64,000 bases of DNA, taken from positions 1 to 64,000 of the forward strand of contig NZ_JXST01000023.1 in NCBI RefSeq assembly GCF_000878195.1, read 5' to 3'. The notes beneath the pieces were generated by a model, which was not told the origin of the DNA, did no database searches, and worked only from the letters and a program-made list of their open reading frames with translations. Source of the DNA: Mycolicibacterium llatzerense. Its GTDB lineage: Bacteria; Actinomycetota; Actinomycetes; Mycobacteriales; Mycobacteriaceae. Positions 8,366 to 18,224 of the stretch are shown one piece after another (position 1 is the stretch's first letter; every line of letters starts with the position of its first letter). A program made the translations under genes and the position numbers.

Positions 8366-8994
8366 TCGCGCGCCCAGGACGGCCGGATGAAGATACCGTC
8401 GGCCTCGACGGTGATCCCGGCTGAGTCGGAAAGGGTCCCGCGGGCAAAGGTCTTGATGCCGTCGGTACGGTCGATCCAGGCCTCGGTCCGCACGCGGCCC
8501 AGCGGCGTCCCGCGCAGATAACGCAGGGTGATGGTGCCGGTGAAGTGCGGCTTGGTGAACTGGGCGCTGGCAGTCTCGCCGAGCAGCTGGTCGAGTACCA
8601 ATGCGCAGATGCCGCCGTGCACCAGACCGGGTGGGCCTTCGTAGGGCAGGCCCAATTCGAATTCCGCCCATGCCTTGTAGTCGGGGCCGCCCTCGTGCGT
8701 GATCTCCATCGGCGGGGCGATCGCATTGCGCATGCCCACAGCGGGATTCGTATATGCCAGCGGACGGCCGTCGACCTCGTGGCGCACCGTCCACGCGTTG
8801 GTGCGTTCCACCTGCCGCAGCGTGGTGGTCACGGCTTCGATGGCGGCCTGCGCCTCGGCGATGGTGGCCTCGTCGACACCGGTCCGGATACTGGCGTCGA
8901 TCAAGTTGCGCACCGCATCGGTGAACGGCCGGTACATTGCCAGCTGTCGCTCGTATTCCGCACCGCTGATCGAGTCGACCGGGAAATCACTCAC
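8362..8994 (-). CDS. PaaI/4HBT-type hotdog thioesterase family protein
   Basis: A 210-residue protein with a GTG start at 8994. The hotdog domain occupies roughly residues 100-205 and includes a PPGLVHGGICALVLDQLLGE helix, the 'HGG' element of PaaI-type acyl-CoA thioesterases, followed by FTGTITLRYLRGTPLG strands. The N-terminal ~100 residues are helical and are seen in many mycobacterial members of this group. It lies 5 bases downstream of glnE and overlaps the LLM gene, forming a glnE-thioesterase-LLM run on the minus strand. The substrate is not evident. Confidence 0.86.
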   Translation of the reverse strand: MSDFPVDSISGAEYERQLAMYRPFTDAVRNLIDASIRTGVDEATIAEAQAAIEAVTTTLRQVERTNAWTVRHEVDGRPLAYTNPAVGMRNAIAPPMEITHEGGPDYKAWAEFELGLPYEGPPGLVHGGICALVLDQLLGETASAQFTKPHFTGTITLRYLRGTPLGRVRTEAWIDRTDGIKTFARGTLSDSAGITVEADGIFIRPSWARE

Positions 8995-8999
8995 GTTGC

Positions 9000-11957
9000 C
9001 TACTCCCCAAAAACCTTGCGTACCACCGTTTTGGCACGACGAGTCACGCGCAGGTAGTTGTCCAGGAACTCACTGCCGTCGCCGCTGGGCCAGCCGGCGG
9101 CCACCGCGACGGCGTTGAGCTGACGGCCCGGCCCGGGCAACTGGTCGGTGGGCTTGCCACGCACCAGCACCAGCGCGTTGCGCGCGCGGGTGGCGGTCAG
9201 CCAGGCCTGGCGCAGCGTGTCCGCTTCGTCGCCCTCGATCAACTGCGCCGCCTCGATGGCATCGAGCGCTTCCAGCGTCGAGGTGTTGTGCAGCGTGGGA
9301 ACCTTGTGCGCGTAACGCAATTGCAGCAGCTGCACGGTCCACTCCACGTCGGCCAGGCCACCGCGGCCCAACTTGGTGTGAGTGTTCGGGTCCGCGCCGC
9401 GAGGCAGCCGCTCGGCGTCGACCCGGGCCTTGATCCGGCGGATTTCGCGCACCGTATCCGCCGACACACCATCGGACGGGTAGCGGGTGCGGTCGATCAT
9501 CAGCAGGAAGCGCTCGCCGAGCTCCAGATCCCCGGCCACCCGATGGGCCCTCAGCAGCGCCTGCACCTCCCACGGCTGCGCCCACTGCGCGTAGTACTGC
9601 TCGTACGACGCCAAAGTCCTTACCAGAGAGCCATTTCGGCCTTCTGGACGCAATCCTGCGTCAACTTCGAGCGGTGGATCGCTACTAGGCTGCCCCAACA
9701 AGGTCCGCACCTGTTCTGCCACCCCGATTGCCCACCGGACCGCAGCGGACTCGTCCGCTGCGGTGTCCGTGGGTTCACACACGAACATCACGTCCGCATC
9801 GGACCCGTAGCCCAGTTCTCCACCGCCGAGCCGGCCCATCCCAATGACGGCGATGCGCGCCAACGGACCGTCGGTGCTCGAGTTCGCGCGGATCACCACT
9901 TCCAGCGCGGCCTGCAGCACCGCCACCCACACCGAGGTCAGTGCCCGGCAGACATCGACCACCGGGAGCAAGCCCAGCAGGTCGGCTGAGGCGACCCGCG
10001 CCAGTTCCCGGCGGCGCAGGGTGCGCGCCGCGGCGATGGCCCGGGCGGGGTCTGCGTGCCGGCCGGCCGAGGCGACCAGCGCGCGGAACACCGCATCCGG
10101 TTCCACGTCAAGCAGTTTCGGCCCCTGCGGACCGTCGGCGTACTGCCGGATGACCTCCGGCGCCCGCAGCAGCAGGTCCGGCACATAGGCCGACGTGCCG
10201 AGCACCCGCATCAGCCGCTTGGCGACGGCGCCCTCGTCGCGCAGCGTGGACAGGAACCAGCGCTGGTCCCCCAGTTCCTCGCTGATGCGCCGGTATGCGA
10301 GCAGGCCCGCGTCCGGGTCCGGGGTGTCCGACAGCCAGTCCAGCAGCGTCGGCAGCAGTACCTGCTGCACGGTGCCGCGGCGGCCGCTGGAACTGGTCAG
10401 CGCGGCCAGGTGGGTCAGCGCGCTCTGCGGTCCTTCGTAACCGAGTGCGGCCAGCTGCCTTTCGGCCGCGGCGGTGGTCAGCCCAGGACCGAATTGGTTG
10501 CCCACTTCCAGCAGCGGCTGATAGAAGAGCTTGGCGTGCAGACGGGACACTCGCGTGTTCTGCCGCCTCAGGTCCTCGCGCAGGACCCCGAGTGCGTCGT
10601 GCTGTCCGTCGGGCCGGATGTGTGCCGCCCGCGCCAGCCAGCGCCACGCCTCGTCGTCACCCTCCTCGGGCAACAGGTGGGTGCGCTTGAGCCGCTGCAG
10701 TTGCAGCCGGTGCTCCAGCAGCCGCAGAAACTCATAGGACGCAGTGAGATTCGCGGTGTCGTCGCGGCCGATGTAACCGCCGGAGCCGAGTGCCGCCAAC
10801 GCGTCGACGGTCGAGGCGACATGCAGCGAATCGTCGTTGCGGCCGTGCACCAGTTGCAGCAGCTGGACCGCGAACTCGACGTCCCGCAGGCCGCCCTTGC
10901 CCAGTTTCAGTTCTCGCGTACGCACCCCGGCGGGCACCAGCTCCTCGACGCGGCGGCGCATGGCCTGCACATCGGGCACGAAATCCTCACGGTCACAAGC
11001 GGTCCAGACCATCGGCATCAGCGCGTCGATGTACTGCTCACCCAGCTCCGGGTCGCCGACCGCGGCCCTGGCCTTCAAAAGTGCCTGGAATTCCCAGGTT
11101 TTCGCCCACCGCTGGTAGTAGGTGACATGCGACTCCAGGGTGCGGACCAGCTGACCGGCTTTGCCCTCGGGCCGTAGCGCCGCGTCGACCTCGAAGAAGG
11201 TCTCGCCGGCGAACCGCATCATCTCGCCGGCCACCCGGGTGGTCACCGAGTCCGCCGCCTCGGCCACGAAGATGACGTCGACGTCGCTGACGTAATTCAG
11301 TTCGCGCGCACCGCATTTGCCCATAGCGATGACCGCGAGCCGCGGACCGGGATCATCGCCGCACACGGTCCGGGTCGCGACGACCAGCGCCGCGCCGAGC
11401 GCCGCGTCGGCGAGGTCCGACAAGTGCTCCCCCACGGTGACGTACGGCAGCACCGGTTCGTTCTCGACCGTCGGCGCCACGTCCAGGGCCGCCAGCACCA
11501 GGATCCGGTCACGGTAATAGGTCTGCAGCACGTGCGAAGCCCCTGCGGTACCGGCGATTTCGGCCGCCAGCCGCTCGAAGTCGTCCAGCAGTTCGGCGCG
11601 GGACGGCAGCGTGACGTCGCCGTGCAGCAGGCGCCACGAAAGGGGGTGCGCCACCAGATGATCGCCCAGGGCCAGCGATGACCCCAGCACGGCGAACAGC
11701 CGGCCCCGCAGGGACGTGTCGGTTACCAGTAGTGCGCTGAGCTCAGCCCAGTCGGCTTCGAGGGCGTCGGCAATGCGCACCATGGCGCGCAGCGCGCTGT
11801 CGGCGTCCGGGGCGCGCGACAACGACCACAACAACGCCACGTGTGCGTCGGTGTTCCAGCCGAGCCGATCCAGATCCGCCCGGGCTGTCGGCGCCACCAA
11901 CCCGAGCCGGCCGACGCTGGGCTGCGTGGGGCGCTGCGTCGAGGGGTTGGGCATCAC
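9000..11957 (-). CDS. glnE: Bifunctional glutamine synthetase adenylyltransferase/deadenylylase
   Basis: GlnE attaches AMP to the tyrosine of GlnA1 and removes it, setting glutamine synthetase activity to nitrogen supply. The 985-residue protein carries the two expected nucleotidyltransferase domains. The N-terminal deadenylylase contains GKCGARELNYVSDVDVIFV and the C-terminal adenylylase contains GMGRLGGGELGYGSDADVMF; each has its DxD metal pair. Each domain is followed by an RDVEF/ADVEW helix motif. Two start codons are adjacent, GTG at 11957 and ATG at 11954, and either is possible. It lies between glnA2 and the thioesterase gene on the minus strand, 25 bases after glnA2. Confidence 0.97.
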   Translation of the reverse strand: MMPNPSTQRPTQPSVGRLGLVAPTARADLDRLGWNTDAHVALLWSLSRAPDADSALRAMVRIADALEADWAELSALLVTDTSLRGRLFAVLGSSLALGDHLVAHPLSWRLLHGDVTLPSRAELLDDFERLAAEIAGTAGASHVLQTYYRDRILVLAALDVAPTVENEPVLPYVTVGEHLSDLADAALGAALVVATRTVCGDDPGPRLAVIAMGKCGARELNYVSDVDVIFVAEAADSVTTRVAGEMMRFAGETFFEVDAALRPEGKAGQLVRTLESHVTYYQRWAKTWEFQALLKARAAVGDPELGEQYIDALMPMVWTACDREDFVPDVQAMRRRVEELVPAGVRTRELKLGKGGLRDVEFAVQLLQLVHGRNDDSLHVASTVDALAALGSGGYIGRDDTANLTASYEFLRLLEHRLQLQRLKRTHLLPEEGDDEAWRWLARAAHIRPDGQHDALGVLREDLRRQNTRVSRLHAKLFYQPLLEVGNQFGPGLTTAAAERQLAALGYEGPQSALTHLAALTSSSGRRGTVQQVLLPTLLDWLSDTPDPDAGLLAYRRISEELGDQRWFLSTLRDEGAVAKRLMRVLGTSAYVPDLLLRAPEVIRQYADGPQGPKLLDVEPDAVFRALVASAGRHADPARAIAAARTLRRRELARVASADLLGLLPVVDVCRALTSVWVAVLQAALEVVIRANSSTDGPLARIAVIGMGRLGGGELGYGSDADVMFVCEPTDTAADESAAVRWAIGVAEQVRTLLGQPSSDPPLEVDAGLRPEGRNGSLVRTLASYEQYYAQWAQPWEVQALLRAHRVAGDLELGERFLLMIDRTRYPSDGVSADTVREIRRIKARVDAERLPRGADPNTHTKLGRGGLADVEWTVQLLQLRYAHKVPTLHNTSTLEALDAIEAAQLIEGDEADTLRQAWLTATRARNALVLVRGKPTDQLPGPGRQLNAVAVAAGWPSGDGSEFLDNYLRVTRRAKTVVRKVFGE

Positions 11958-11982
11958 CCGACGTTAGCGCACAGTCATGCCG

Positions 11983-13326
11983 TTACAGCGACAGGTATTC
12001 CTTGAGTTCGAACGGTGTCACGTGGCTGCGGTAGGTCTCCCACTCCGCGCGCTTGTTGCGCAGGAAGTAGTCGAAGACGTGCTCTCCCAACGCCTCGGCG
12101 ACGAGTTCGGACTTCTCCATCTCCGCCAGTGCCACACCCAGGCTGCCGGGCAACTCCTTGTAGCCCATCGCGCGGCGTTCCTCGGACGTCAGGTTCCAGA
12201 CGTTGTCCTCGGCCTGCGGCCCGAGCTCGTAGCCCTTCTCGATGCCGCGCAGGCCGGCGGCCAGCAGCACCGCGAAGGCCAGGTACGGGTTGCATGCCGA
12301 GTCGGGGCTGCGCACCTCGATGCGGCGCGACGAGGCCTTGCGCGGCGTGTACATCGGGACCCGGACCAGCGCCGAGCGGTTGGCCGCACCCCACGAGGCG
12401 GCGGTCGGGGCCTCGCCGCCGTGCACCAGCCGCTTGTAGGAGTTCACCCACTGGTTGGTGACGGCGCTGATCTCGCTGGCGTGCGTCAGGATGCCGGCGA
12501 TGAAGGACTTAGCGACGTCCGACAGCTGCAGCGGATCGTCAGCGCTGTGGAAGGCGTTGGTCTCACCCTCGAACAGGCTCATGTGGGTGTGCATCGCCGA
12601 GCCGGGGTACTGGCTGAACGGCTTGGGCATGAACGTGGCGCGCACGCCTTCGTTGAGCGCGACTTCCTTGACCAGGTAGCGGAAGGTCATGACGTTGTCG
12701 GCCATCGACAGGGCGTCGGCGTAGCGCAGGTCGATCTCCTGCTGGCCGGGTGCGCCCTCGTGGTGGCTGAACTCCACCGAGATGCCCATGGACTCCAGCG
12801 CGTCGATGGCGTGCCGGCGGAAGTTGGGCGCCGAATCGTGCACGGCCTGGTCGAAGTAGCCGCTGTTGTCGGCCGGCACCGGCACCGAGCCGTCGTTGGG
12901 GCCGGGTTGCAGCAGGAAGAACTCGATCTCCGGGTGCACGTAGCAGGAGAAGCCCAGATCGCCGGCCTTGGACAGCTGACGACGCAGTACATGGCGCGAA
13001 TCCGCCCAGGACGGCGAACCGTCGGGCATGGTGATGTCGCAGAACATGCGGGCCGAGTAGTGCTTGCCGGCGCTCTTGGTGGTCCACGGCAGCACCTGGA
13101 AAGTGGACGGATCAGGACGGGCCACCATGTCGGCTTCCGAGACGCGGGCAAAGCCCTCGATCGCGGATCCGTCGAAGCCGATGCCCTCCTCGAAGGCGCC
13201 TTCCAGCTCGGCCGGCGCGATCGCCACGGACTTGAGGTATCCGAGCACGTCCGTGAACCACAGCCGGACAAAACGGATGTCGCGTTCCTCCAGCGTGCGC
13301 AGCACGAATTCCTTCTGGCGATCCAT
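11983..13326 (-). CDS. glnA2: Type I glutamine synthetase paralogue GlnA2
   Basis: A 447-residue GSI-alpha-type glutamine synthetase starting MDRQKEFVLRTLEERDIRF; upstream in-frame codons to 13392 are rejected because family members begin here. It has DGSAIEGF, EFSHHEGAPGQQEIDLRY and FMPKPFSQYPGSAMHTH. At the place where GlnA1 has its adenylylation tyrosine this protein reads NVWNLTSEER, so it should not be regulated by GlnE even though the two genes are adjacent. In M. tuberculosis GlnA2 is dispensable and contributes little glutamine synthesis. The GlnA2 group in actinobacteria includes enzymes acting on other amines, so the substrate is less certain than for GlnA1. Confidence 0.95.
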   Translation of the reverse strand: MDRQKEFVLRTLEERDIRFVRLWFTDVLGYLKSVAIAPAELEGAFEEGIGFDGSAIEGFARVSEADMVARPDPSTFQVLPWTTKSAGKHYSARMFCDITMPDGSPSWADSRHVLRRQLSKAGDLGFSCYVHPEIEFFLLQPGPNDGSVPVPADNSGYFDQAVHDSAPNFRRHAIDALESMGISVEFSHHEGAPGQQEIDLRYADALSMADNVMTFRYLVKEVALNEGVRATFMPKPFSQYPGSAMHTHMSLFEGETNAFHSADDPLQLSDVAKSFIAGILTHASEISAVTNQWVNSYKRLVHGGEAPTAASWGAANRSALVRVPMYTPRKASSRRIEVRSPDSACNPYLAFAVLLAAGLRGIEKGYELGPQAEDNVWNLTSEERRAMGYKELPGSLGVALAEMEKSELVAEALGEHVFDYFLRNKRAEWETYRSHVTPFELKEYLSL

Positions 13327-13408
13327 GTCCGCAGCGTAGGCAGCGGCTGTTAAATCCGTGTTACCAAGTGGACTCTGTTCGGCATGTATCACCGGTGAGA
13401 CGCTGTGG

Positions 13409-14950
13409 TCAGCACCGCAATCCCGCCGCCGGCAGCACCGACTGGGTCAGGAACGCCACCACGGCCGTGTCGACGCACCGGTCGCCGTTGAACACCACGG
13501 TGTGCTGGGTGCCCTCGTAACTGATCAGCGAGGCGTCGAGTTCGCGCGCCAGGTTCACGCCGGCTTGGTACGGCGTCGCCGGGTCATGCGTGGTGGATAC
13601 GACGATGACCTTGCCCGGGCCGGGCGACGCCGGCGCGTGCGGACGGGACGTCGCGGGCACCGGCCACATGGTGCACACGTCGCGCGGCGCGTAGCCGGTG
13701 AACTGGCCGTAGCTCATGAACGGTGCCAGCTGGCGCGCCCGTTGGTCGGCTGCCGCCCACGTCGCGGGATCGGTCGGGAACGGCGCGTCGACGCACCGGA
13801 TCGCGGTGAACGCGTCCTGCAGCGGCGCGTACTGACCGTTCTGATCACGGTGCTGATAATCGTCGGCCAGCAGCAGCAGGTCACCGGCATCGCCGCCGCG
13901 CTGCAGACCGAGCAGCCCGCTGGTCAGAAACTTCCAGTACTTCTTCGTGTAGAGCGCGTTGATGGTGCCGGTGATCGCGTCGGGATAGCTCAGGCCACGC
14001 GGATCGGACGTCAAACCCGGGCGCACGGCGAGCGGATTGACCAGCTGCTGGTACCGCGCCACGAACTGCGTCGGGTCGGTGCCCAGGGGGCAGCCGGGCG
14101 CCTGCGCGCAGTCCGCCGCATAGTCGTTGAAAGCCGTTTGGAATCCGGCCAATTGGAGCAGGTTCTCGGTGACCGGGTCCGCGTTGGGGTCGACGGCGCC
14201 GTCGAGCACCATGGCCCGCACCCGGTCCGGGAACCGTTCGGCGTACGCCGCACCCAGCTCGGTGCCATACGAGAAGCCCAGATAGTTGATCTGCGGCTCT
14301 CCGAGCGCGGCCCGGACCACGTCCATATCCCTTGCCGCCGAAGCAGTTCCGACATTGGCGAGGAAGCTGCTGCCCATCTGCTGCAGGCAGTCCTGCGCAG
14401 TGCGACGGCTGACGGCTTCGATGTGCGCCACCCCGGCCGGGCTGTAATCGACCATCGGGTCCCGGCGATTGGCGTCGAATTCGGCGTCGCTGCGGCACCG
14501 CAGTTGCGGCGTCGAATGTCCCACGCCGCGCGGATCGAAGCCGACCAGATCGAAGCTGCGGCCGATCTCGGTATCGGCCAGGACGGCGCCCATGCCCGCG
14601 ACGGTGTTGACGGCCGACGCACCCGGGCCGCCGGGATTGACCAGCAGGACGCCCAGTCGTTGACCTGAGGCCGGGACCCGGATGACAGCCAGCTTCGCTT
14701 GCGGCCCTTGCGGATCCGCGTAGTCGACGGGGACGCTGATGTTGGCGCACCGCGCCGTCGGCAGGTCCGTGGTGTCACCGATGAACGGCTCGCAACCACT
14801 CCAGGCCGGCGCCTGTTCGTAGTAGGACTGCAGGGATTCGGGGGCCGCGTGCGCGACCGACCCCGGCTCGGCGCTGATGGCCACCAGCAATCCGACGACC
14901 CCTACCGCACACCGTCGTCCTCGACTGCCCGCCCGCAACATGGCAAACAT
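13409..14950 (-). CDS. Secreted alpha/beta hydrolase, tripeptidyl-peptidase-like (Rv2223c-like)
   Basis: A 513-residue exported hydrolase. The chosen start (ATG at 14950, MFAMLRAGSRGRRCAVGVVG) gives a basic n-region, a hydrophobic core and a plausible signal peptidase I site after SVAHA; the ORF upstream to 15007 adds no signal-like sequence. The nucleophile elbow GFSYGTELGAAY contains Ser in GxSxG, and LLVNPGGPGASA is the oxyanion-loop motif of the proline iminopeptidase/TAP group. The C-terminal TAP-like domain has the expected HDPATPY Asp and QHTVVFNGDRC His. It is a paralogue of the next gene. In contrast to that gene it lacks a lipobox, so it should be released rather than anchored. Confidence 0.88.
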   Translation of the reverse strand: MFAMLRAGSRGRRCAVGVVGLLVAISAEPGSVAHAAPESLQSYYEQAPAWSGCEPFIGDTTDLPTARCANISVPVDYADPQGPQAKLAVIRVPASGQRLGVLLVNPGGPGASAVNTVAGMGAVLADTEIGRSFDLVGFDPRGVGHSTPQLRCRSDAEFDANRRDPMVDYSPAGVAHIEAVSRRTAQDCLQQMGSSFLANVGTASAARDMDVVRAALGEPQINYLGFSYGTELGAAYAERFPDRVRAMVLDGAVDPNADPVTENLLQLAGFQTAFNDYAADCAQAPGCPLGTDPTQFVARYQQLVNPLAVRPGLTSDPRGLSYPDAITGTINALYTKKYWKFLTSGLLGLQRGGDAGDLLLLADDYQHRDQNGQYAPLQDAFTAIRCVDAPFPTDPATWAAADQRARQLAPFMSYGQFTGYAPRDVCTMWPVPATSRPHAPASPGPGKVIVVSTTHDPATPYQAGVNLARELDASLISYEGTQHTVVFNGDRCVDTAVVAFLTQSVLPAAGLRC

Positions 14951-15073
14951 GGTCGCACGGCGCACAGCCGAGTCGAAGCCTGGCCAGGGAGGGAGACAAC
15001 CCGGCAATCAGACGGTGACCAAACAGTTATCTTGCGACGGCACTCGGTATTCCGAGACTGGGCATTTCGCGAC

Positions 15074-16600
15074 TCAGCATTTCGCGCCGGCGTCGGGCAG
15101 GGTCCCATTGACCAGATAGCTGCTGGCATGGTCGTCGACACAACTGTTGCCCTGGAACACCACGGTGTGCTGGGTGCCGTCGAACGTCAGCAGACTGCCG
15201 CCGAGTTCCTTGGCCAGGTCCACGCCGGCCTTGTACGGCGTGGCCGGGTCGTGGATCGTCGACACCACCAGCGGCGCGGCCAGGTCCTTGACCGAAATCT
15301 CGTGCGGCTTCGACGTCGGGGGCACCGGCCAGAACGCGCAGGTGCCCAGCGGGGCGTCGCCGGTGAACTGGCCGTAGCTCATGAAGGGCGCCACCTCGCG
15401 GGTGCGCTTGTCCTCCGCGATGACCTTGGTGCGGTCGGTGATCGGCGGCTCGTCGACGCAGTTGACCGCCACCCGGGCGTCGGTCGAGTTGTCGTAGTGG
15501 CCATCTGAATCGCGGCCCATGTAGGCGTCGGCGAGCCGCAGCATGATGTCGCCGTGGCCTTCCTTGAGCTCGGTGAGGCCCGCGGTGAGGTCCTTCCACA
15601 TGGCCGGCGAGTAGAGCGGCAGGATGGTGCCGACCAACGCGTCGCTGTAGCTCAGACCACGCGGATCCTTTGTGGCAGCGGGTTTTTGGACCAGCGGGTC
15701 GACCAGGCTGTGGTAGACGTCGTTGACCTTGGCAGGGTCGGTGCCCAGCGGGCAGTCGGGGCTGGTCGCGCAGTCGGCGGCGTAGTTGTTGAACGCGGTC
15801 TGGAACGCGGCGGCCTGGTTGATGTCCGCTTCGATCGGATCGGCGTTGGGGTCGACGGCGCCGTCGAGGATCATCGAACGCACCTTGTCCGGGTAGTCCT
15901 CGGCGTACTGGGCGCCGATGCGGGTGCCGTACGAGTAACCCAGGTAGGTCAGCTTGTCGTCGCCGAGCGCGGCCCGGATGGCATCCAAATCCTTGGCGAC
16001 GTTGGCGGTTCCGACGTTCTCGAGGAAGTCCTTGCCCATCTTGTCGACGCAGCGCTGCACGAACGCCTTGGTCTCGGATTCGATGTGCGCGACACCGGCC
16101 GGCGAGTAGTCGACCTGCGGGTCGGCGCGCTGCCGGTCATTGTCGGCATCGGAGTTGCACCACACCGCGGGCTTGGAGGACCCGACGCCGCGGGGGTCGA
16201 AGCCGACGAGGTCGAAGCGCTGCCGCACCGAGTCGGGAATGTTGTTGAGCAACGACACTGCCGCGCTGACGCCCGACTCCCCCGGCCCGCCGGGGTTGAT
16301 CACCAGGGAACCGATCTTGTCGCCGGTCGCCTTGATCCGCAGCAACGCCAGCTGCGCGACGTCGCCGTCGGGCTTGCTGTAGTCGACGGGCACCGACAGC
16401 ATCGCGCACTCGGCCCCCTTGGGGATGCGCGACTGCGAGTCCGGGGACGTGGTCTGGCACGGCGACCACTGCAGGGGCGCGCCCGGCTTCGGCACCGCGC
16501 GGATGGCGCGTCCGTCGATCACCGTGCTGCAGCCCGTCGCGAGCACCAGGACCATTGCCAGTCCCGATGCGCAGGCGAGACTCCCCCGTCTGAGGTTCAT
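15074..16600 (-). CDS. caeA: Lipoprotein alpha/beta hydrolase, Hip1/CaeA-like serine protease
   Basis: A 508-residue lipoprotein starting at the ATG at 16600 (MNLRRGSLACASGLAMVLV). A lipobox LATGC puts the lipidated Cys at about residue 25. The nucleophile motif is GYSYGTRIGAQYAED, preceded by LVINPGGPGESG, and the C-terminal TAP-like domain carries HDPATPYKAGVDLA and QHTVVFQGNSC. It is clearly paralogous to the hydrolase gene 123 bases downstream on the same strand. By family and gene order this corresponds to Rv2224c (CaeA/Hip1), a cell-envelope serine protease that cleaves GroEL2 in M. tuberculosis. Substrate identity here is inferred from that orthology. Confidence 0.9.
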   Translation of the reverse strand: MNLRRGSLACASGLAMVLVLATGCSTVIDGRAIRAVPKPGAPLQWSPCQTTSPDSQSRIPKGAECAMLSVPVDYSKPDGDVAQLALLRIKATGDKIGSLVINPGGPGESGVSAAVSLLNNIPDSVRQRFDLVGFDPRGVGSSKPAVWCNSDADNDRQRADPQVDYSPAGVAHIESETKAFVQRCVDKMGKDFLENVGTANVAKDLDAIRAALGDDKLTYLGYSYGTRIGAQYAEDYPDKVRSMILDGAVDPNADPIEADINQAAAFQTAFNNYAADCATSPDCPLGTDPAKVNDVYHSLVDPLVQKPAATKDPRGLSYSDALVGTILPLYSPAMWKDLTAGLTELKEGHGDIMLRLADAYMGRDSDGHYDNSTDARVAVNCVDEPPITDRTKVIAEDKRTREVAPFMSYGQFTGDAPLGTCAFWPVPPTSKPHEISVKDLAAPLVVSTIHDPATPYKAGVDLAKELGGSLLTFDGTQHTVVFQGNSCVDDHASSYLVNGTLPDAGAKC

Positions 16601-16658
16601 GGTCGACCATGGTGCCATGTGCCCAGGTCTGACCTGATGAGGGCGTTGCCGCGCGCCG

Positions 16659-18062
16659 TCATACGGTGGCAGCGGCAACCAGCTCGTCCAACTCGGTGGC
16701 GAATTCGTCGGCCATGGCCCACAGGTCCGGAACCAGCTCCGGGCAAGAGATCAGGCCGACGTCCAGCGTGCCGTTGAGGGACATCACGGTGATGTTCAAC
16801 CCGGAGCCGTGGAACAGCGGGCCCAGCGGGTACATCGCCTTGACCTCGGCGCCCAGCATGTACAGCGGATCCTGCGGACCGGGCACGTTCGAGACGACGA
16901 GGTTGTGCACCGGCATGGCCTCGGCCAGTTTGGTCACCGCGAGCACCCGCATCGCCGCGCCGAACACCGACGGTGCGGCGAACTGCGACCAGTCCTGCAG
17001 CAGCGTCGCACTGATCGCCGAACTGTGTTGTTTGGCAACTGTGCTCGAGTCGGCGATAGCGCGCAGCCGCTCGGCCGGGTCCTCGATGGTGGTCTCCAGT
17101 TTGGAGAACATGCCCGATACCTGGTTGCGGCCGGGGCGGTCGGATTTCCCGTGCACCGACACCGGGCACATGGCCACCAGGGTGGACTCCGGCAGCGCGT
17201 CCTGCTCCAGCAGGTAGCGCCGCAGCGCGCCGGACACCAACGCCAGTACCACGTCGTTGACCTTGACGTGGAAGTGGTTCTTGACGGTCTTGATGTCCTC
17301 GAGGTCCAGCTGGGCGAACGCCACATTGCGGTGCCCGGTGACGTTGACGTTGAACGCGGTCTTCGGCGCGGCGAATGGCGCCGCCATGGTCAGGCCCTTG
17401 GCGGCGCGGCGGACGGTGTCGATGACGCTGGTCGCCGTCGAGGGCAGCACGTTGGCCAGCTTGAGCGGGCGGCTGAAGTACTTGACCGCGCCGCCGACCG
17501 CGATCTCGAGCTCTGAGGCGGTGCCGCTGCCCGCGACAGGCTCGGGCGCCGGTGCGTCAGGTTCGAGGGTGCACAGCTGCGACATCAGGTTGGCGCCGGT
17601 GACGCCGTCGATTCCCGCGTGGTGCATCTTGACCATGACGGCCAGCCGGCCACCGTTGTGAGCGTCGGTGCCCGCGATGTTCTCGATCACCCACATCTCC
17701 CACAGCGGGCGGCTGCGGTCGAGCTGCAGTGCCGCGATGTGCCCGCAGATCTCGGCGAGCTCGGTACGACCGCCCGGGGCCGGCAGCCCGATCCGGTGCA
17801 GGTGCCGGTCGATGTCGAAATCCGGGTCCTCCACCCATACGGGGTGGTCGAGGTTCAGCGGCGAGTCCGCCAGCTTCTCGCGAAACTCGGGCATGGCCGC
17901 GATGCGCTCGCTGAGCATCTGCCGCATCTTGTCGAACGTGTAGCCACCCGGAATGGTCGCGGCATCGAGTTCCAGCACCGAGCACACGTGCAGGGGCTGA
18001 ACCGCCGTTTCCAGATAGAGGAAGCTGGCGTCGAGGCCGCTGAGCCGTTGGTATCCGGGCAT
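16659..18062 (-). CDS. WS/DGAT wax ester synthase/diacylglycerol acyltransferase family protein
   Basis: A 467-residue acyltransferase of the mycobacterial Tgs family, which esterifies diacylglycerol or fatty alcohols with acyl-CoA to make storage lipids. The start ATG at 18062 gives MPGYQRLSGLDASFLYLE, the standard N-terminus. The catalytic motif HHAGIDG (HHxxxDG) is at residues 147-153 and the C-terminal domain contains the conserved NLVVSNVPGP. It lies 58 bases upstream of caeA on the same strand and is divergent from panB. In M. tuberculosis this position between Rv2224c and panB has no tgs gene, so it is an insertion relative to that genome (from memory). Confidence 0.92.
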   Translation of the reverse strand: MPGYQRLSGLDASFLYLETAVQPLHVCSVLELDAATIPGGYTFDKMRQMLSERIAAMPEFREKLADSPLNLDHPVWVEDPDFDIDRHLHRIGLPAPGGRTELAEICGHIAALQLDRSRPLWEMWVIENIAGTDAHNGGRLAVMVKMHHAGIDGVTGANLMSQLCTLEPDAPAPEPVAGSGTASELEIAVGGAVKYFSRPLKLANVLPSTATSVIDTVRRAAKGLTMAAPFAAPKTAFNVNVTGHRNVAFAQLDLEDIKTVKNHFHVKVNDVVLALVSGALRRYLLEQDALPESTLVAMCPVSVHGKSDRPGRNQVSGMFSKLETTIEDPAERLRAIADSSTVAKQHSSAISATLLQDWSQFAAPSVFGAAMRVLAVTKLAEAMPVHNLVVSNVPGPQDPLYMLGAEVKAMYPLGPLFHGSGLNITVMSLNGTLDVGLISCPELVPDLWAMADEFATELDELVAAATV

Positions 18063-18224
18063 GGGCGTGATCGTAGGCGGCCGTCTTGAACCAATGTGAG
18101 GCATTCCACTTCACGTGTCGTTCACCTTCGGGGTCTGGTGGTGGCAGACTTGACCCCGTCATACGTCCCGGGGACCCGATTTGGGCCTCGAGGTTCGAAC
18201 CGACCAACACATTTGAGGACGACG

